A DNA stretch of 64,000 nucleotides from Dolomitihabitans soli (lineage in GTDB: Bacteria; Actinomycetota; Actinomycetes; Streptosporangiales; Streptosporangiaceae): positions 124,001-188,000 of the forward strand of contig NZ_JAKNTW010000010.1 in assembly GCF_022213955.1 (NCBI RefSeq), given 5' to 3'. Every line of letters begins with the position of its first letter. Within the stretch, counting starts at the first letter, position 1. The translations under genes were made by a program, and so were the position numbers. Shown here in pieces: positions 57,470 to 64,000 of this stretch. The notes below the pieces were generated by a model, which saw only the letters and a list, made by a program, of their open reading frames with translations, was not told the DNA's origin and made no database searches.

Positions 57470-58683
57470 GCGACCAGTCGGCGCGGCTCGCGCCCCACTA
57501 CTCGATGTTCCAGGTGGCACAGCGGCTCCTGCTCACCGGCCACTCCCACCAGGCGTGGCCCGACGTGGCGCTGGAGGGCCAGATCGAGGCGTTCCAGGAC
57601 GCCGCCCTCGACGTGGACGCCAAGTGGGGCCGGGCCATGGAGAAGGCCGGCCAGGTCCGGGCCGGGTACCGCCGGTTCCTCGGCGACCCGTCCGCCGAAC
57701 TGGCCCTCGGCGGCAGCACGCACGAGCTGGTGCTGCGCTTCCTGTCCGCGCTCGACCTCGGGTCCCGCCCCCGGCTGGTGACCTCCGACGGGGAGTTCCA
57801 CACGCTGCGCCGGCAGCTCGACCGCCTGGCCGAGGAGGGCGTCGAGGTGGTCCGGGTACCCGCCGAGCCCGCCGACACGCTGGCCGTACGGCTGGCCACG
57901 GCGGCCGACGACCGTACGGCGGCGGTGCTGGTGTCGGCGGTGCTGTTCGAGACCGCGAAGATCGTCCCCGGGCTCGGCATGCTCGCCGAAGCCTGCGAGC
58001 GGCGCGGCGTCCAGCTCCTCGTGGACGCCTACCACGCCCTGGGCGTCGTACCGTTCTCGGCGGCCGAGGTCGCCTCGGCGTGGGTCGTCGGCGGCGGGTA
58101 CAAGTACCTCCAGCTCGGCGAGGGCAACTGCTTCCTGCGGATCCCCCCGCACGCCGCGCTGTTCCGGCCGGTGATCACCGGCTGGTACGCGGAGTTCGCG
58201 GAACTGGCCGGAGACCGGGTCGAGGGCATCGTCGGCTACCCGGTGGGCGCGGACCGGTTCGCCGGAGCCACCTACGACCCGACGAGCCACTACCGGGCCG
58301 CCCGCGTCTTCGACTTCTTCGCCGAGCACGCGCTCACCCCGGAGTTCCTCCGCCAGGTGTCGCTCCGCCAGCGCGCCCTGCTGACCGGCCACTTCGACGC
58401 GCTGGACCTCCCGGAGAGCGTGATCGCCCGGGACCGGGACGCTCCCCCTTCGGCGTTCGGCGGCTTCCTGGCGCTGCGCTCACCGCACGCCTCGCACCTG
58501 CGCGCCGCCCTGGCCGAGCGGGGCGTCCTGACCGACAGCCGGGGCGACCACCTGCGGATCGGCCCCGCCCCCTACCTGTCCGACGCCCAGCTCGCGTCCG
58601 CCGTGGACGCCCTCGGCACCGAGATCACCACGCTCACCGGCGCGAACGCCCTGACCAGCGCGAACGCCCTGGCCCTGCGGTGA
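57466..58683 (+). CDS. Kynureninase-like PLP enzyme
   Basis: This 405-residue class V aminotransferase-fold enzyme has LLTGHSHQAWPDVA at the N-terminus, LLVDAYHALGVVPF (PLP-binding aspartate), the Schiff-base lysine in VGGGYKYLQLGEGNCFLRIPP, and LRIGPAPYLSDAQLASAVDAL near the end. Coupled to tryptophan dioxygenase (GTGA overlap), it should cleave kynurenine to anthranilate and alanine. The final residues TGANALTSANALALR are encoded by copies of the tandem repeat that continues beyond the stop, so the C-terminus has been extended or rewritten by the repeat. Confidence 0.88.
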   Translation: MSDQSARLAPHYSMFQVAQRLLLTGHSHQAWPDVALEGQIEAFQDAALDVDAKWGRAMEKAGQVRAGYRRFLGDPSAELALGGSTHELVLRFLSALDLGSRPRLVTSDGEFHTLRRQLDRLAEEGVEVVRVPAEPADTLAVRLATAADDRTAAVLVSAVLFETAKIVPGLGMLAEACERRGVQLLVDAYHALGVVPFSAAEVASAWVVGGGYKYLQLGEGNCFLRIPPHAALFRPVITGWYAEFAELAGDRVEGIVGYPVGADRFAGATYDPTSHYRAARVFDFFAEHALTPEFLRQVSLRQRALLTGHFDALDLPESVIARDRDAPPSAFGGFLALRSPHASHLRAALAERGVLTDSRGDHLRIGPAPYLSDAQLASAVDALGTEITTLTGANALTSANALALR

Positions 58684-58869
58684 TCCGGACCGCGAACACA
58701 CCGACCGGCGCGAACGCCCTGACCCCACGGTGACCCGGACCGCGAACACACCGACCGGCGCGAACGCCCTGACCCCACGGTGAACCGGGCCGCCAACACA
58801 CCGACCGGCGCCCCCGCGGTGACCCGGACCGCGCATACACCGACCGGCGCGAACGCCCTGGCCCCGCGG
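58636..58869. repeat. Tandem repeat array, about 4.5 x 50 bp, running into the gene end
   Basis: Units of 50 bp (one of 39) share ACCGGCGCGAACGCCCTGAC and CCGGACCGCGAACACACCG, each closing with a CGGTGA. The first partial copy is the 3' end of the kynureninase-like gene. The array fills the gap to the convergent gene at 58904. Confidence 0.9.
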
Positions 58870-58903
58870 TGAACCGGGCAGGGCGTTCGGTGGCCGTGGC
58901 CGC

Positions 58904-59707
58904 CTACCGCAGGGCGGGTGCGAACTGCCCGGGAGTGCGGCCCTCCCCCGCCGGGCCGCGGTACGCCTGCGCGATGTCCAGCCAGTGGTCGGCCTCGTCG
59001 CCGACGGCCGTGATCGCCACGTCGGCGCGGTGCCTGCGCCGGGTCACCAGGAGGCAGAAGTCCTCCGCGGGACCGCTGATCCGCTGCCCGCCGTCCTCGG
59101 GCCCGTAGGCCCACAGCACCCCGGAGGGCCCGGTGATCTCGAAGCGGAACTCGGTGGACGGCGGGGTCAGCCCGTGCGACTGGTACCCGAAGTCACGGGT
59201 GAGGACCGCGAAGAGCACCAGGTGACCGAGCCGGTCGGTCCGCTCCAGCCGTACGCCGAGGGCGTCGGCGATGTCCTGCCCGTGCGCGAACTGCTCCATG
59301 ATCCCCGCACACGCCAGCACGATCGGCGGCAGCGGGTTGACCAGCCACGGCACGATCTGCCCGGCCGGAACGGCGGCGAGCCCGTCGACCACTTCCCGCC
59401 GTACGGCCCGCCACTTGGCGAGCAGCACCTCGGGCGTGTCGTTCTTGAAGTCCTTGAGCGCGGCGTTGACCGCGCCGTCGAAGTTCTCCTGCGCCCCGGC
59501 GGTCATGACGGCGAACGCCTCCGCGTCGGTCGCCGCCGTGGTGGCCAGCCGGAAGACGAAGGTGAGGTGGGCGATCTGGTCGGCGATGGTCCATCCGGTG
59601 GCGGGCGTGGGCAGCTTCCACTGCTCCGCGTCGAGGCCGGCCACCAGCTGGTCGATCTGGTCGCCGTCCGCGGTCAGGTCGTTGAGAACGACCTCCAGCT
59701 CGGTCAT
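58904..59707 (-). CDS. DinB/mycothiol-maleylpyruvate-isomerase-fold protein (TIGR03084-like)
   Basis: This 267-residue protein has an N-terminal DinB-like helical domain (LVAGLDAEQWKLPTPATGWTIADQIAHLTFVFRLA with a metal-binding histidine; MEQFAHGQDIADALG) and a C-terminal MDMPI-type domain. Members are thiol-dependent isomerases or transferases using mycothiol, or are uncharacterised. ATG 59707 has AAGGAG upstream. It is the last gene of the sigma-factor operon. Confidence 0.82.
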   Translation of the reverse strand: MTELEVVLNDLTADGDQIDQLVAGLDAEQWKLPTPATGWTIADQIAHLTFVFRLATTAATDAEAFAVMTAGAQENFDGAVNAALKDFKNDTPEVLLAKWRAVRREVVDGLAAVPAGQIVPWLVNPLPPIVLACAGIMEQFAHGQDIADALGVRLERTDRLGHLVLFAVLTRDFGYQSHGLTPPSTEFRFEITGPSGVLWAYGPEDGGQRISGPAEDFCLLVTRRRHRADVAITAVGDEADHWLDIAQAYRGPAGEGRTPGQFAPALR

Positions 59708-59758
59708 CGAAACTCCTTCAGTTGTTGATCGGTCGTCTGCGAGATCTTCGATCGGCTT

Positions 59759-60811
59759 TCAGGCACGGCTGGGCTGGATGGGCAGCCAGCTCCCCACCCG
59801 GCGCGCCGCGGACAGGCTCGCCCACGCGGTGAGTTCGACGAGCGCCCGCTCGTCGGGTTCGGTCTGCCGGAACTCCGCCACGGCCGCCTGGTCGACCTGG
59901 TACGAGGCCAGCGCCGTGAGCAGGGCGAGGCGGCCGGCGGGACGCTGGGCGGCAGGCAGCGGGGCGACCGCGTCGGCGGCCCAGGCGCGGCTGAGACCAG
60001 CCGGGCGGCCGTCCCATCCGGTCAGCTCGGCGGTGACCAGCTCGCGGACCGCGTCGGGCACCGAGCGGCGGCCCGCCTCCTCGATCGCGGCGGTCGCCCC
60101 GGCGAAGGCCGCGGCCAGCGAGGGGGTGCCAGCCGCCCACGACAGGTCGTCGGGCAGCGGCGCGGCGGGCAGCAGGCCGAGCGCGTCTCCGGGCGGCATG
60201 ACCTTCCGCGCCGCGGGCCGCATCAGCCACCCGAACACCCGCAGCGCCGGGCCCCGCGCGCCGGCCGGCATCTCGGGCGGCAGCGGGGAGTCGCCCAGGA
60301 ACACGTTCACCATGCGGTTGAAGTAGTGGAACGTCACCGCGACCGCCAGCAGCTCCCTGATGTGCTCGGGCGGCAGCGGCAGGTCCTGCTGCACGGCCGT
60401 GTCCCGCGAGCCGCTCGCCCGCGCCCACACGGCCGCCCGGCGGATGCCGGGATGCGACAGTTCGGTCTCGTAGTCCCTGCGCTCCAGGCCGCGCAGCGTC
60501 GACTTGTGCACGTCGACGCAGTACGGGCAGGTGTTGGCCGCCGAGACCTCGGTGGCGACCACCTCCTTGACCGCCCGGTTGACCGTTCCCGCGGCGAGCA
60601 GCGACTCCCGCAGGATCAGCCAGGACGCCGCGAGGACCTCCGGCGCGGGCGAGTGCAGGATCACCGGCGGGGCGAGCATCCCGAAGTCCCGCTCGACCTG
60701 CTGGTAGACGTCGGCGACGAGCCCCCGCGCGCGGCCCCGCCGTACCGGGGAGACGTGGCGGATCGAGGGGAACGAGAGTGGCACCGACACCGCGGCGAGG
60801 ATCCGGCCCAT
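59759..60811 (-). CDS. AhpD/carboxymuconolactone decarboxylase-like protein
   Basis: This 350-residue all-helical protein has the AhpD motif AANTCPYCVDVHKSTLRG (redox CxxC plus histidine, residues about 95). A second repeat-like half has lost the motif. Likely a peroxide-defence or thiol-redox protein. It lies in line with the GMC oxidoreductase, 13 bp downstream, so it probably copes with peroxide formed by that enzyme. Confidence 0.85.
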   Translation of the reverse strand: MGRILAAVSVPLSFPSIRHVSPVRRGRARGLVADVYQQVERDFGMLAPPVILHSPAPEVLAASWLILRESLLAAGTVNRAVKEVVATEVSAANTCPYCVDVHKSTLRGLERRDYETELSHPGIRRAAVWARASGSRDTAVQQDLPLPPEHIRELLAVAVTFHYFNRMVNVFLGDSPLPPEMPAGARGPALRVFGWLMRPAARKVMPPGDALGLLPAAPLPDDLSWAAGTPSLAAAFAGATAAIEEAGRRSVPDAVRELVTAELTGWDGRPAGLSRAWAADAVAPLPAAQRPAGRLALLTALASYQVDQAAVAEFRQTEPDERALVELTAWASLSAARRVGSWLPIQPSRA

Positions 60812-60824
60812 GACCGTCTCTCCT

Positions 60825-62477
60825 TTACTTACGCAGCAGGGCCGGGATCAGGGGTTGCACCCCTGCCCGGCCGTTGGTGGCGCCGCTGGGCGCGGGCGCG
60901 CCGTACGTGACGGCGACGCCGCGCTCCTGCGCGGCCCTGACGATGCCGGGGATGGCGCGCTCGGCGAGGGCGGAGATGGTCATCGCGGGGTTGACGGTCA
61001 GCGCCCCCGGTACGGCGGAGCCGTCCGTGACGAAGATCCCGGGGTGACCGCGCAGTTCGTGCCCGTCGTCGAGGGCGGAGGTGTGCGGGTCGTCGCCGAT
61101 CCGGCAGGAGGCGAGCGGGTGCACGGTGTACGCGCCGACCAGGTCGTTGGTCCAGGGCGTCACCGTGGCGAGGCCGTCACGTTCGAGGATGTCCTTCACG
61201 TCGGCGTCGGCCATCGCCCAGGCGGCGCTCGTGTTGAGGGTCGGCTTGTAGCTGAGCCTGCCGATGCCGAGCATCTGCTGCGAGAGCCGGTCCGCGTTGC
61301 CCCGTTCGGGCGGCGGGCCGAAGACCCCCTCGTTGTCGTCCTCGATCATCTGGAAGATGATCAGCCAGGAGCGCCAGCGGGCGAGCATCTCCTTCTTGTC
61401 CGGCCCGAACCAGCTCGGATCGGCCCCGCCGGTGAGGGCGAGGATGGTGCCGAGTCCGGGCGGGAAGTAGAGCTGCTCCAGCGAGTAGCGGCTGTACTCG
61501 GGCAGCGACCCGTCGAGCCTGTCCCAGTTGGCGACGGTCGGGCCCTTGCCGATCTGGTTGGCGGCGTAGGCCAGGCCGTCGCCGCGGTCCAGGCCGAGCA
61601 CGTCGCGGACCCGGTCCTCGTTGAGGACGGCGGTGTTGAGCCGCTCGCCGTTGCCGGAGAAGTAGCGGCCCACGGCGTGCGGCATCGGGCCGAGCGTCGC
61701 CTCGCTCCGCTGCAGGATGACGGGGGTGGCGGCGGCGCCGGCCGCGATCACGACGATCTTGGCGTCGATCGTGCCGCTCCCGGTCGTCTCCCGGTAGTCC
61801 TCGTCGTCGACGCGGAGGTAGTGGACGCGGTAGTCGCCGTCCTCGTTCTTGGAGATCTTCTGCACCTCGTGCAGCGGCTTGATCTCGGCTCCGTGCGCGA
61901 GGGCGGCCGGGAGGTAGTTGAACAGCAGCGACTGCTTGGCCTCGAAGCGGCAGCCCGCCATCATCCAGTTGCAGTTCGTGCACTTGGTGGTGTCGACGGC
62001 GGCCGGCACCGGGTTGGCGGTACGGCCGGCGTGGTTGCAGGCCGCGGCCCACAGGCCACCGGAGTACGACGCGTCCTCCCAGCCCTGCTGGGTGATCGGG
62101 ATCGACTCGGCCACCCGGTCGTACCAGGGGTCCAGGGTGTCGCGGGTGATCGCGGACGGCCACATGCGCCGGGCGATGCTGCCCTTGCGGTCGAAGACGA
62201 AGCGCGGCGCGCGGGGCATCGCGGCGAAGTAGACGACGCTGCCGCCGCCCACGCAGTTGCCGCCGAGCGTGCTCATCCCGTCGCCCACGACGAAGTCGAA
62301 GATCCGCGTGTAGGACGATCCGAGCTTGTAGTCGTGCTCGAAGTCGTCGGTCCCGAGCCAGGGCCCGCGTTCGAGCATCACGACCTTGGCGCCGCCCGCC
62401 GCGAGGTGGTAGGCGGCGATCGCCCCGCCGAAGCCGGTGCCCACAATGAGCACGTCGGTGCGCTCTACGCTGGTCAT
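60825..62477 (-). CDS. GMC-type FAD oxidoreductase (cholesterol-oxidase-like)
   Basis: This 550-residue flavoprotein has the dinucleotide motif VLIVGTGFGGAIAAYHLA at the start, STLGGNCVGGGSVVYFA for FAD placement, a CTNCNWMMAGC cysteine cluster, and the C-terminal GC-rich GMC signature HPLASCRIGDD...VTDGSAVPGALTVNPAMTISALAER. It oxidises an alcohol, possibly a sterol or sugar, to a ketone. ATG 62477 overlaps the stop of the small gene upstream. Confidence 0.9.
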   Translation of the reverse strand: MTSVERTDVLIVGTGFGGAIAAYHLAAGGAKVVMLERGPWLGTDDFEHDYKLGSSYTRIFDFVVGDGMSTLGGNCVGGGSVVYFAAMPRAPRFVFDRKGSIARRMWPSAITRDTLDPWYDRVAESIPITQQGWEDASYSGGLWAAACNHAGRTANPVPAAVDTTKCTNCNWMMAGCRFEAKQSLLFNYLPAALAHGAEIKPLHEVQKISKNEDGDYRVHYLRVDDEDYRETTGSGTIDAKIVVIAAGAAATPVILQRSEATLGPMPHAVGRYFSGNGERLNTAVLNEDRVRDVLGLDRGDGLAYAANQIGKGPTVANWDRLDGSLPEYSRYSLEQLYFPPGLGTILALTGGADPSWFGPDKKEMLARWRSWLIIFQMIEDDNEGVFGPPPERGNADRLSQQMLGIGRLSYKPTLNTSAAWAMADADVKDILERDGLATVTPWTNDLVGAYTVHPLASCRIGDDPHTSALDDGHELRGHPGIFVTDGSAVPGALTVNPAMTISALAERAIPGIVRAAQERGVAVTYGAPAPSGATNGRAGVQPLIPALLRK

Positions 62478-63043
62478 GCGGGGCTCCCTGATGCAGTCGT
62501 GTCCGGGTGGAGGGCGGCGAGCGGGCGGCCGTAGGAGAAGTTGGGGAACCGCCACAGGCCGTCGGCGTCCGGGGTGGTGACGCCCATCGAGGTCAGCCCC
62601 GGGTGGCCTGCGGCGATGGCGTCCGCGGTGCTCATATGGGCCGCCGAGTCGTAGGACATGTTGCAGAAGAGGGCGAGGCTGACCCAGAGCGCCTTCTCCG
62701 GGTGGCCGGGCGCGGTCAGCCGCTTCACCACGGCGCTGCGCTCCTCGTAGCTGAGTGCCACGAACGGCGGTACGGTGTCGTCGGTCGGCAGCCCGAACTC
62801 GGCCGTGTGGGCCTGGGCGTGCGTGTTCAGCGCGCGGGCGAAGTCGTCCAGCCCGCCGGAGACGCCGGTCGCGTCCCATTCCAGCAGTTCGAGTGCGCCG
62901 GCCGCCACGGCGCCGCCGCCGGGGGCCGCTCCCGCGATGGCCCTGTCGTCGGACGATCTCTTCTCACCGGGAATGATCGTGTCCGCGAACGCCTCAAGGG
63001 TCATCGTCCTGGTCTGAGGGTCGTCTGAGGTCTGTGGCCGCAT
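62474..63043 (-). CDS. Small partner subunit of GMC oxidoreductase (gluconate dehydrogenase subunit 3-like)
   Basis: This 189-residue protein has MTLEAFADTIIPGEKRSSDDRAIAGAAPGGG and FVALSYEERSAVVKRL, resembling DUF5987/gluconate 2-dehydrogenase subunit 3 proteins that accompany GMC enzymes. It overlaps the oxidoreductase gene (ATGA), supporting a two-subunit enzyme. ATG 63043 has AGGGGA upstream. Confidence 0.78.
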   Translation of the reverse strand: MRPQTSDDPQTRTMTLEAFADTIIPGEKRSSDDRAIAGAAPGGGAVAAGALELLEWDATGVSGGLDDFARALNTHAQAHTAEFGLPTDDTVPPFVALSYEERSAVVKRLTAPGHPEKALWVSLALFCNMSYDSAAHMSTADAIAAGHPGLTSMGVTTPDADGLWRFPNFSYGRPLAALHPDTTASGSPA

Positions 63044-63053
63044 GAGCGTTCCC

Positions 63054-63620
63054 CTACCTGTTGAGCCTGGGTCCCCCACATGGTCCGGACATCTGCTCGT
63101 CCGGTGCATCTTCCGCGTTGCCGTCGTCCTCGGCCCTGAGCGCCGAACGGAGGGCCTTCAGCGCGCGTACGGTCTGGCTGCGCACGGTCGAGGATTCACT
63201 GCCCATGACCTGGGCGGTCTCCTCCACACTGCGGTCCTCCCAGTAGCGGAGGACCACGGTGGCCCGCTGCCGCGGCCCGAGTACGGAGAGCGCGTCCATC
63301 AGCTGCAACCGCTCACCCACCAGGGCGTACGGATCGGAGATCGGGGCGGGCTCGGGCAGCAGTTCGATGAGGACCTCTCGCGACCACCTGAGCGACCTGC
63401 GGTCGCTGATGAGCAGCCGGAGCATGATCGTGCGTGCGTACGCTCCTATCCGGTCCCGCCGGTCGAGACGATCCCAGTGCCGGTGGAGCGCCATCAGAGT
63501 GCGTTGTACGAGGTCGTCGGCCTCGTACCAGTCGTCGGAAAGCCGGAAGGCGGTGCGCCGCAACGCCGGCCTCGTCTCTCGGACGAAGAGCGCGAAGTCC
63601 TCGTCGCGCGTCTCAGCCAT
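63054..63620 (-). CDS. ECF sigma factor, SigE family
   Basis: This 188-residue sigma-70-like factor has region 2 (FALFVRETRPALRRTAFRLSDDWYEADDLVQRTLMALHRHW) and region 4 (LGPRQRATVVLRYWEDRSVEETAQVMGSESSTVRSQTVRALKALR). No anti-sigma gene is adjacent. It is the first gene of a five-gene minus-strand run (subunit 3-like, GMC, AhpD-like, DinB-like), which it may control. I infer this run is outside the biosynthetic cluster. Confidence 0.92.
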   Translation of the reverse strand: MAETRDEDFALFVRETRPALRRTAFRLSDDWYEADDLVQRTLMALHRHWDRLDRRDRIGAYARTIMLRLLISDRRSLRWSREVLIELLPEPAPISDPYALVGERLQLMDALSVLGPRQRATVVLRYWEDRSVEETAQVMGSESSTVRSQTVRALKALRSALRAEDDGNAEDAPDEQMSGPCGGPRLNR

Positions 63621-63845
63621 TGCTCACCCCCGGACACTGATCGGAGATCCCTTCCCCCCGCTGGGGATCGACCCCGAAGCAACGACTCTTAGTCGGTGTG
63701 TATTGTCAGCCTCCTCAGAATTGGCGGGCGATGACCGCCATCACAACCCCTACGCGCCAGCTCACCGCCCTTATCAAGGGGGTACCGCCCCCTCATTACG
63801 CCGTCTTGGATTACCCCGGCGAGAGCCCGTACGTACGCTCGCGTA

Positions 63846-64000
63846 GTGAGCTCGAAGACCACCACGGGGAGACTGCTGGCGATCAGCGACCTCCACGTCG
63901 CGTACCCGGAGAACCGAACGGCGGTCGAGAGCCTGCGTCCCCAGTCGGATGACGACTGGCTGCTGGTGGCGGGGGATGTGGGTGAGCGGATCGCCGACGT
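63846..64000 (+). CDS. Metallophosphoesterase, N-terminal part, cut by window edge
   Basis: Beginning at GTG 63846, the frame reads GRLLAISDLHVAYPENR and LLVAGDVGERIADV, the DxH and GDxxE metal-binding motifs of calcineurin-like phosphoesterases, then runs off the right edge after 51 residues. The substrate is unknown. Confidence 0.82.
   Translation, partial: MSSKTTTGRLLAISDLHVAYPENRTAVESLRPQSDDDWLLVAGDVGERIAD

Overview
The window is about 70% GC, with coding-dense DNA, many GTG/TTG starts, GGAGG-type ribosome sites and enzyme families typical of filamentous actinomycetes (SigE-family ECF sigma, LAL/LuxR-type regulator, Eis-type acetyltransferase). I take it to be an actinomycete, possibly Streptosporangiales-like, but nothing here fixes the genus. 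No rRNA, tRNA, IS element or CRISPR was seen.

Layout. (1) 1-3.5 kb: a flanking unit of FAD-linked oxidase (cut by the left edge), MFS exporter and SnoaL-like protein, divergent from a LysR regulator. (2) 3.7-47.5 kb: the core of a large, unfamiliar biosynthetic gene cluster. It holds free carrier proteins (one lacking the phosphopantetheine serine), an internally deleted ATP-grasp protein, a SgcJ-like protein, a free-standing condensation enzyme, flavin monooxygenases, an SDR, a BBE-type oxidase, an unusual methyltransferase, a cytoplasmic solute-binding-protein homologue, a SgcC-like hydroxylase, a PhyH dioxygenase, a SgcC4-like tyrosine aminomutase, C-A-PCP and A-PCP NRPS proteins, a B12 radical SAM enzyme, an acyl-CoA dehydrogenase, a type II thioesterase, an arylamine N-acetyltransferase-like enzyme, an aryl-CoA/ACP ligase, a PaaAB/C/D/E epoxidase operon and a molybdopterin oxidoreductase. 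(3) 47.5-58.7 kb: support genes: Sfp-type phosphopantetheinyl transferase, acyl-CoA carboxylase beta subunit, LuxR-type regulator, degenerate YcaO-like protein, a second aryl ligase, tryptophan 2,3-dioxygenase and a kynureninase-like enzyme. (4) 58.9-64 kb: an ECF-sigma/GMC-oxidoreductase/AhpD-like operon and the start of a metallophosphoesterase, probably outside the cluster.

How the genes may work together (inference). Tryptophan dioxygenase plus kynureninase give anthranilate. An aryl ligase would load it on a carrier, and the Paa-like oxygenase would convert it to 3-aminosalicylate, as AntF/AntG/AntHIJKL with AntN/AntP do in antimycin biosynthesis. Separately, the MIO aminomutase makes beta-tyrosine, the SgcC-like monooxygenase hydroxylates it on a carrier, and the SgcC5-like free condensation enzyme joins it to a partner, as in C-1027 biosynthesis. 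The two logics occur together here with no polyketide synthase in the window, so the product looks like an aryl-capped peptide or depsipeptide that I do not recognise.

A 17-bp promoter motif (transcription-direction consensus about CGCAATNCNGGAGATGC) lies upstream of 15 transcription units between 5.3 and 40.4 kb, always in the same orientation. In three divergent promoters the two copies are exactly 46 bp apart. It defines a regulon that marks the cluster core. A different short element (GGCAGGAAG / CTTGCTGCC) recurs upstream of the right-hand operons. Five gaps between convergent genes each hold a different short tandem repeat array next to a hairpin terminator.
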